A stretch of DNA of 64,000 nt from Phragmites australis (Eukaryota > Streptophyta > Magnoliopsida > Poales > Poaceae): the NCBI RefSeq assembly GCF_958298935.1, contig NC_084931.1, positions 13,481,334-13,545,333 of the forward strand. The letters run 5' to 3'. Both the position numbers and the translations under genes were made by a program. This document shows, piece by piece, positions 57,238-64,000 of the stretch. Position 1 is the first letter of the stretch. Each line of letters starts with the position of its first letter. The notes beneath the pieces were generated by a model. That model did no database searches, was not told the origin of the DNA, and saw only the letters and a list, made by a program, of their open reading frames with translations.

Positions 57238-57838
57238 CAACAATTATTACTCTGTACAATCTACATATTCGAAACTACTAACTAAAAATACTACTATGTA
57301 TTTAATAGCTATCCTCCCATGTCGGAATTAATATTGACAATATACTAGCATTTTCTAAACCTTAAACCCTAGGTCATACCGCTAAACCCAGGTCATACAA
57401 TGCTAAACCCTATGTCATACAGTGCTACCAAAACCAAACTAACCTACAATTATTACTCTGTACAGTTTACATATTCGAAACTACCATAGAAAAAAAATAC
57501 TACTATGTATTTAATAACTCTCCAACCATGTCGTAATTAATATTGACAATATTCTACTACATACAACATTTTCTAAACTCTAAACCCTAGGTCATACCGC
57601 TAAACCCTAGGTCATACAGTGCTAAACCCTATGTCACACAATGCTACCCTAACCAAAAAAACCTGCAATTATTAATCTACATATTCGAAACTACCATACT
57701 ACAAATACTACTATGTATTTAATTGCTATCCTACCATATCGTAATTAATATTGACAATATTCTACTAAATACAACATTTTCTAAACCCTAGGTCATACAT
57801 GTCTAAACCCTATGTCATACAGTGCTACTTTACTTATT
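57238..57838. repeat. three tandem ~200-bp repeats with CTAAACCCTA motifs
   Basis: Units start at about 57238, 57444 and 57663 with (C/G)AATTATTA(C)TCTG-like sequence. They continue with ATATTCGAAACTAC, TACTACTATGTATTTAAT and AATTAATATTGACAATAT, and end with several CTAAACCCTAGGTCATAC words. The words resemble plant telomere repeats (CCCTAAA) but are embedded in a larger unit. The array lies immediately upstream of the transposase gene. Confidence 0.8.
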
Positions 57839-58019
57839 AACAACAATAAAAGTATAAAAGAAATTACCGAAAAGTGCTCTTCAAATCCGCAGATCAAATG
57901 CAACAGGGCTTCACCATGCTCTCTTCCTCTCCTCTCCTCTCCTCTCTTCTTCAGAGTTTTCTCTTTTTTCAGATTAAAATGAGGATTTATCCTCATTTTT
58001 CACCCTTTTATAGAGAAGG

Positions 58020-58745
58020 GAAGGGGGGGCTTCCTCCTTATCGCCCCCCTGAGAGGGTGGTAAGGGGCCTAACTGCCCTCTCAGGGGGCACCCTCTGGGA
58101 GGACGGTTAGGCCCCTTGCCGCCGTCTTAGGGGGCGGTTAGGCCACCCGCCCTCTTAGGGGGCGGTAAGGCTTTCTAACCGCCCTCTGAGAGGGCTGCAA
58201 CCCTCTCATGGGGCTGTAGGCGCTTACTTTTGCAATTATTGCGATGATGAATCTATATATTTAAATTTTTAATCAAAAACATAGAAAAATAAAAAAATTC
58301 AAGGGAGGAGAGGCGGCCATGACCTCTGGCCATCCAGGCCAAAAGAGAGAGGGAAGGCGCCTGGGCCCAGTTGGGTGGCTGCAACCCAAGAGGAGGAGAG
58401 GGTACGTGGGCCAGAGAGAAAAGAGGGGAAGGAGAAGAGGAGAGGAGAGTTTTTTTATTTTTTATATTAAATATTTAAATAAATAGATTCCTGATGGCAA
58501 GATTTGTAGAAATAGACGTCTACCACCCCTGAAAGGACTGCAGAGGACGATGAGGATGCCACAGTGGCACCGCCACCCTTTACTGCCCTCTCAGAGGGCG
58601 GGTAGGGCCTTACAACCCTCTAAGAGGGTGGGTATGGCTCGCCCCTTCGGCCGCCCCCTTATTGCCCTATGGGAGGGCGGGTAGCCCCTTGCCACCATAT
58701 GAGAGGGAAGGTAGTCCCTTGCTGTCCTCCCAAGGGGCGGTGGGA
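58020..58745. repeat. two arrays of GC-rich short palindromes
   Basis: About seven units at 58020-58210 and five at 58580-58745, spaced roughly 25-35 bp. Each centres on CCCTCT-N-AGAGGG or a variant and is followed by GCGGTTAGG-like sequence (examples GCCCTCTCAGAGGGCGG near 58592 and CGCCCTCTGAGAGGGC near 58178). The spacer 58211-58579 is a purine-rich stretch without a gene. Nothing coding is supported from 57122 to 59213. Confidence 0.75.
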
Positions 58746-59237
58746 AAATTTGTTTTTTAATTTAACTTTTGTATACGTCAATTTGAAAAATAGTGCACAT
58801 TCATTTGGTGAAAAATGTTAGTTGTCGATATTTTAGAAATTTTGGATTGAAACGGTCAAAAAGTGGTCAAAACAGCATCACAGAGTAGTTACTTTTTGAA
58901 AATTTTGGATCGATGTAAATTTGTCGATATTTATTTATTTATTTGATGTAAAATTGTATGAGTAATTTTTTAGTGACGTTATTGTTGGGAGGATACAAAA
59001 TCTAATTTTTTGAACGAAGCACTATTAGCATATTACCCGACACGGAGGTTACATACAGTGACAAATATTACATGGGACATACGGTGAGAAACATTACATG
59101 GGACCCTAACCATAAAGACACAACGACAACAAATGGTAGCATGTACGGTACACCTAAAGACCAACCTAATAGCATGCTGCTGCTAATACTAACATACCTT
59201 AGGGAGTAAAAATATGCTGGGTTGCATTAGATGCTCT
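58746..59237. other. AT-rich spacer before the GRF-type gene's 3' end
   Basis: No gene seen. It has two ACATGGGAC(A/C) repeats at about 59069 and 59098 and is otherwise unremarkable. It probably holds the 3' UTR of the minus-strand GRF-type gene. Confidence 0.45.
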
Positions 59238-59850
59238 CTAGTGAGTGCATCTAGGATATTTGCCCTTCCTCAGGGCATCGGGGCCAGCCGCCTTAGCGCA
59301 ACGGGCCCTGTCCCGCTTCCTTGCCCTCTCTGTTTTGCATGCTTGAGCCGCGGTATGGTCTCGCGCTGCCTTCCTCATGCGCTTCTTTTCCTGCTGCTTC
59401 AGCTGTAGTTTCTCCTGCTGTTGCTCGTACTCCCAGCGTGCGTATGCTTCCCTCCTCCACTGCATGCTCATGTTGACCCACCGTTTCTGATCTTCATTTT
59501 GCTCCATGTCGAGTCATTCAATGAAGTAATAGATAGGTGGAGGAGATTGGACAAAAAAAATAAGATGTGAGATTAGTAAAGCAGTGCATGAAATCGGGAA
59601 CAAGATGTGGAAAGTGCCACATGATTGATCTATGTTGCTATACCGGTGGGTACTCATATGGTCCATGTTGAGGCTTCTCATATTGGTAGTTGGCACACAT
59701 GAAGAATCGTAGGCTATATGTGTAGGAGATGTCCTAGAACTTGCAAATCCTACAAAGGTCACCACAGAAGCACATCGGTGGTTCGACCCCCTGGAGGATG
59801 AAAATCCCCCAATGTTCCTTGGGTGGGCTTGGTGGAGCTGATGAAGACAT
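59238..59850 (-). CDS. GRF-like zinc-finger and coiled-coil protein gene, probably two exons
   Basis: The ATG at 59850 (MSSSAPPSPPKEHWGIF) opens exon 1 with the CFCGD box and RFFMCANYQYE. A TAG follows the CRICKF part at about 59735, so this copy is damaged or spliced differently. A donor-like CCG|GTATAG lies near 59643. The second exon reads IEWLDMEQNEDQKRW, then a basic, Glu/Gln-rich coiled coil (WEYEQQQEKLQLKQQEKKRM) and ends LRKGKYPRCTH. CxCG...C...W is the pattern of GRF-like fingers, which bind single-stranded nucleic acid in known cases; the role here is unknown. In this region it lies directly downstream of PMD copy 2 on the same strand. Confidence 0.55.
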
Positions 59851-60015
59851 TACAGTCGAGAGAGCTGAGAAGGCGTGGTATATCCATGGATGAAGGTGGG
59901 GTTATTTATGGTGACTGGGGGCTGGTGCATGGACTGAGTGCACGAGCTTGGCTGGGGGCTAGAGCATTGGATTCCCTGTTAAAGATGGAAAAGTTGTGGT
60001 ATTGATGCTAGGCAG

Positions 60016-60262
60016 AGATTCTATGTGTCAAGATAGACATGTTGTCATTTAATTTATGATTAAAGCTCTTCCGTGTGGTCACTTCATGTCTACAGCCTAC
60101 GTCAGGACAGAGGTGTTATCAATTTATGGTTAAAGCTGAGTCGTGTGGTCACTGCGTGTCTATAGCTTATGTCAGTACATAGATGTTGTCATTTAGTGGT
60201 TAAAGCTGAGTCGTGTGGTCACTTCGTGTCTAAAGCCAGACTCCCGACAGAGGTGTCGTGTG
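60016..60262. repeat. three tandem ~70-bp repeats downstream of PMD copy 2
   Basis: Each unit contains (G/A)TTAAAGCT(G/C)(A/T), CGTGTGGTCACT(T/G)CGTGTCTA and a GTCAG(G/T)ACA word; units start at about 60034, 60107 and 60185. A related single unit (GGTCACTTCGTGTATAAGTAGC) follows at about 60262 and at 50288, the start of the large direct repeat. No gene. Confidence 0.75.
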
Positions 60263-60546
60263 GTCACTTCGTGTATAAGTAGCTTTGTAAGAAATTCTTT
60301 TCTAGCTCTGTCGTGAATGGTTCATACAAAGCCGAGGACGAGGAATGAGACAACCTGTTGAAGAAATGCAACTAGCATGTGGTCACGTGGGATTAAGAAA
60401 TGCAGTTATGACATGGTAAGTAGACCATAGAAAGTAGACACGTCCGAATATGTAAGACTAGTTCGCGAATCAAAGATGCATCATGAAATAGACATGTAAG
60501 TTACAATAGCAATAGTAAAATCCTACTGCTGTCTCCCCCGCTGCCA

Positions 60547-62673
60547 TCAGCCATTCCCACCATCATGGTCCCGAAGCCGCTGCCGTTGGTTCGCTCTCAC
60601 GTGCCCCCTAGAGCAGGTCAGGGTGTCCGGTGGACCAACCTACCTGGTAGGCCTAGTAGGGATCAAAGGTGTCAAGGCCTCCTCCTGGATGTGCTGCGTC
60701 CGAAGTGGAGCACTGGGCAACTGGGATCGCCTGACAACGTCGTAGTCCGGTGTGGCCTCGAAGAAGTCCCTCACGAGGACGAACGAGGGGTCTGGCCCAG
60801 GCTCATCCTCCTAACTCGGGTATGACGACTACAATGGTTCCACCGTCATCCATGTGTAATCACTTGAGGGGCCTATGGACAGATGAATTTATTAATGTGC
60901 AAATGAAGGTACTAGGATAAAATGCAATGTTGTACCTGTATGGTATGCAGGTGCAGTAGTAGACAGCCAAGCATGAGTGTCGTAGTAGGGTGCGAATGGT
61001 GGAGGTCTGAACGGTGGCTGTGCGAATGGTCGAGGTGCAGATGAAGACATTCCAGCTTCATCACTGTAGTAACCTGTGGAATATATTAGATATACTATTG
61101 AATATATTGAATGTGACAATGTATTGGCACCCATTACCTAAGAGGCCTGCGAGCACGTCGAGACGTATGTAGGTGCACCTAATATTTGTTTGAAATTAAT
61201 GCATCAGTACCAAAAGAATATCACTAATCGTCGTGCATATGAAAAATGCGTACCTGTTGTGTCCAAGCATAAAGGGCGTGGTCCAGGTGGCGGTGTGGAT
61301 GTCGGTCCCGGTGGATGTTGTTGCACATCAGACCTTTTGGACGACTCTGCGTGGACCCCACTCAACCTGGCAGGAGCACCCGCGACATCTGCGGTGGATC
61401 GGCAAGAGGTAAGCTTCAGAGCCCGCGCGGTCTTGTCAAAAACCTGCTTGACAAAGCCCGCTACATCCGACGCACTAAGCTGCACCCCTTGCCTGAGGCG
61501 GTCCATGGTTCCAACCATGTCCCTATGGATATCGTAAATGATATCGGCCTATTGAAACAAACATAAAACAAGAATTTCAGTTTATAGTGGTTCTTATGGG
61601 ATTATATGATAAATAAATGAGACGTTAATTACACATACCGCTAATGCAGCGTCCTCGTCCCAATGGCCCGGGTAGGCCTTTGTAGTCAACGCGATGTGCT
61701 GCCAGACAATATCTGGGGTGTAGGTGACCCGTGTACGTGTACACGGAACGTACCACCGCAGGTACTCCTCGAAGCTCGGCTTAGAGAAAGGACGAGGCTC
61801 CTCGATGACATCCTCATTGGCATGGGCCCATGCCGAGACGTATGGCGCCAATCGATCTGCCCAGAGGTTGCCACCCGACTGGCCCTTTTGTGTATACCTA
61901 TAAGTCAACCACGTTAGCTAGACTGTAATTGAGACGAATGCTATGGATTATTTACTTGATTTTAGTATCCTGTGGATGTGGCCCGGAACCGTGCGAGCGT
62001 TGATGAGGAGAAAAGCCTAGAAGAGTCTGAACTGCCTTATCACGAGGTGGAGGTGAGTACTCCTCGACGTAGATGTCGAAGATGAGCGGCTTCTTCGTAA
62101 GCCAGTACTCCTCATCGTAGTTACACAACGAAGACAAACCGAGTGGTTGTAGGGGGTCCAGACCACGTCGTCTGGATGCAAACGATCAAACTGCGACCTA
62201 AAAAATTCATACGGCTGTGAGCCTGCTCGAGCGCCCAGTGCGACTGTGGAGAAAATAGTAAGAAACCGGAACCAAAACATGCGGCAAGTTAAGCATAGCT
62301 CTATGTCATACGTACCCGGTGTCGACACCGCAGCGAGCCTATGGTGGGCCCGTCCTCCTCGGGTTCGCCATACCATTCCTAAGGGTACGAGGATTGGTCC
62401 ATAATGGGCTGGCCAATCACGAACCACTCTTAAGACCACAACTGCAGTAGTAGTGGGCACCCAGCAAATGTGGCTAACGACTCCTTTTTTGCGCATGCAT
62501 CGCACAAGGTTCGATATGTCGCAGCAAGGACAGTGGAGGCAAGCTCAACTGGGGGGCATCATCGAGTTCCGCATCTGCAATCCACCTAGCGTACAGAACA
62601 AGGGTCCTCGACACCAGGTGGCCTTGGCCGCTGGTGAGCATAACCCAGCCGAACAACCAAAGCAGGTAAGCCT
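60547..62673 (-). pseudogene. plant mobile domain gene, copy 2, truncated at its 5' side
   Basis: Same orientation and exon layout as the copy at 50557-53505. The C-terminal stop is at the matching place (60547-60549). It keeps the exon parts with LRWYVPCTRTRVTYTP (about 61770-61720), DVAGFVKQVFDKTARALKL (about 61470-61420) and YLLWLFGWVMLTSGQGHLV (about 62665-62610). The first two exons, including the HLPCTEM signature, are missing because sequence changes to copia pol at about 62673. Stops are present. It shares the shape of copy 1 base by base over most of its length, so it is a duplicate. Confidence 0.72.
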
Positions 62674-62759
62674 CCTTCACTCACGTAGGAAAGATGTGCT
62701 CAGAGAATGTCACATCCCGAGTCTCCATTATCGAGTTGATAGTAATGTTTGAAACCTCA

Positions 62760-63459
62760 TAATAGACCACTAGGAATCTATAGGCGGTACTCTAGTGTGC
62801 GTACCCTAAAAAGACACAATCAACAGTCTTTGATCTTAATTTCCTTTTTTTGGCTAGGGAACATGTACTTTGGCTAAATAGCCCCATGTGCGAAGAAAGG
62901 ACAAATTTAATTTCCTCCCCTTCCATCCTTCATAAGAGGTTGCCTCGCGATTTCGAGGAGCGACCCTGTTCAGGACAAAGTTAACTATAAGAACAGCCTC
63001 ACCCCACCATAAGTTAGCCATATCAGAACCTTATAACAAGGCGTTAACTAAATCATAAATCGTTCGGTCCTTTCTCTGGGCTACTCCATTGGTTTGTGGT
63101 GAGTATGGTGGTGTAAACGTATGGATTATGCTACTTTCTTCACAGAACTCAGAGAAATTCCTGGGAATATATTCCCCACCTCTGTCAGACCTCAATCTCT
63201 TTATTGTCTTCCCCAGCTGGTTTTCTACCTGAGCCTTATAGATCTTAAAAAATTCTAATACTTCATGTTTTGTTCTAAGCAAATAGACATAGCAGAACCT
63301 AGTAGAATCATCTATAATAGTAAAGAAGTATCTTTTTCCACCCTTAGTTAATATACCATTCATCTCATAAAGATCAGAATAGATCAGCTCAAGTGGTGTG
63401 GTGCTTCTCCCCTCAACTGAGTGAAAAAGTTTGCGGGGCTGCTTTGCTTGTACACACAT
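62760..63459 (-). pseudogene. copia integrase
   Basis: Open at 63459-63031. The start has CVQAKQPRKLF (end of the zinc-binding region), then GRSTTPLELIYSDLYEMNG (first Asp), FTIIDDSTRFCYVYLL, RLRSDRGGEYIPRNF (second Asp) and YSPQTNGVAQRKDRTI. At the third catalytic position the usual Glu of NGVAERKNR is Gln here (codon at 63076-63078), which would block catalysis. Past a frame change it continues as MANLWWGEAVLIVNFVLNR to about 62760. Confidence 0.88.
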
Positions 63460-64000
63460 CTCACACTTATAACTCTTATCATATTATACGAGGGAATAAG
63501 ATCCATCTTGCTCAAACACGCAATTGCTTCATTACTAACATGACAAAGATGAGAATGTCATATATCAATGTTCTTATTAGAATATGAAGAGTAGAAAATG
63601 TTTGTGGAACTATCAATAATAGAAATGCGGAACATACCTCCGCAATCATAGCATTTTTCCCACAAACGACCCATACTTGGTCAATATTACTTTATTTGAC
63701 TCGAAGACTGACTTTATTCCTTTTCGTCACAGCATTGACCCGCTAAATAAATTACGAATCATGGCAGGTACAAATAGCACGTCCTTTAGGACAAGAGTCT
63801 CGTTGGAAGTCAACTTTAGACTCACTTGTCCTACTCCACGTACTGCTATCGAGACCCCATTCCACATTAGTACAGATCCACCATCTACGCCCTATAGAGA
63901 AGTAAAACATGTATGATCAGAACAAATATGCCTTGTAGTACCTGTATCAACCAACCAACTTACCGGTGAATTTGCCATAAAGGCCTCGGATACACACCCA
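63460..64000 (-). pseudogene. copia protease and GAG-pre-integrase region, broken
   Basis: The minus strand reads SWLVDTGTTRHIC, with the aspartic protease triad D-T-G at 63948-63940, then VSLKLTSNETLVLKDVLF and VPAMIRNLFS-like sequence. Stops and frame changes follow until the integrase. The region before the protease (gag) is outside the window. Confidence 0.82.

Larger units (their letters stand above)
50041..62673 (-). mobile_element. Mutator-like composite region: transposase, PMD gene (two copies), GRF-type gene
   Basis: All main genes read leftward: transposase (57121-53719), PMD copy 1 (53505-50557), GRF-type gene (59850-59238) and PMD copy 2 (62673-60547). A plus-strand GRF fragment sits at the far left. 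The stretch 50266 to about 52870 is directly repeated at 60238-62673. Tandem repeats and GC-rich palindromes fill 57200-58750. The right side is joined to a copia element inside its pol, and the left side to an LTR fragment. No 9-bp target duplication or clear terminal inverted repeat was found, so the true ends are unknown; the segments at 50041-50230 and 59680-59870 are inverted copies. Confidence 0.7.
62674..64000 (-). mobile_element. Ty1/copia element, protease to integrase part
   Basis: Minus strand, entering from beyond the right edge. The order protease, GAG-pre-integrase, integrase, integrase C-terminus is the copia order. It ends at about 62674 with a MESRDVTF-like stretch (ETRDVTFSEHIFP), just before RT should start; RT and RNase H are missing, replaced by the PMD copy. 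Stops occur in the protease-to-integrase linker, so it is inactive. Confidence 0.88.

Noticed and set aside
57238..57838. Interstitial telomere array
   Set aside because: CTAAACCCTA words are scattered within a 200-bp tandem unit and do not form an uninterrupted CCCTAAA array.
1..64000. CRISPR arrays, bacterial promoters, ribosome-binding sites, tRNA or rRNA genes
   Set aside because: The sequence is plant nuclear DNA; none of the repeats has spacer structure and no tRNA- or rRNA-like sequence was seen apart from the tRNA-complementary primer sites.

Overview
This window is plant nuclear DNA, almost certainly from a grass. It holds two intron-bearing host genes in a mass of nested LTR retrotransposons and DNA transposons: Ty3/gypsy elements with an initiator-Met-tRNA primer site, Tat-type gypsy elements with a second RNase H, a Ty1/copia fragment, Stowaway- and Tourist-type MITEs, a hAT element and Mutator-like elements. 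No bacterial-type operon, CRISPR array, rRNA or tRNA gene was seen. The species cannot be fixed from sequence alone.

Layout. 1-5288: 5' part of a minus-strand gypsy element (start of RT, protease, gag, primer site, 3.1-kb LTR). 5289-8861: minus-strand remnant of a Tat-type gypsy element, with a small ORF on the opposite strand. 8862-17522: decayed plus-strand gypsy element split by a solo LTR (9763-16044), which is itself split by a second solo LTR (11141-14808); both insertions can be read from 5-bp target duplications. 17523-21524: AT-rich intergenic DNA with an inverted-repeat element, a Stowaway-type MITE and a Tourist-type MITE. 21638-25970: intact 11-exon gene for an SLC35F-type membrane transporter. 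26890-29339: minus-strand gene for an AN1 zinc-finger stress-associated protein. 30120-36819: gypsy-type remnant whose main ORF (similar to the putative gypsy-type transposon family PF04195) runs opposite to the LTR promoter and has its own TATA box; a solo LTR interrupts it. 36820-48574: plus-strand Tat-type element with 5' LTR, primer site, gag, protease, RT, two RNases H and an integrase split by a hAT element (42929-45093), then a repeated 3' region and an antisense coiled-coil ORF. 50041-62673: the most interesting part, a Mutator-like region with a MuDR-type transposase, two copies of a plant-mobile-domain (PMD) gene and a GRF-like zinc-finger/coiled-coil gene, plus tandem repeats and GC-rich palindrome arrays. 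62674-64000: minus-strand copia protease and integrase, cut off by that region.

How it fits together. The two host genes look functional: every splice junction of the transporter keeps the frame and the AN1 gene is one open exon. The transposon ORFs are mostly broken by stops and frameshifts. The recurring theme is extra genes riding in transposons: antisense ORFs in at least two Tat-like elements, and a transposase-PMD-GRF gene set, all on one strand, in the Mutator-like region. All assignments come from reading motifs by eye; no database search was run.
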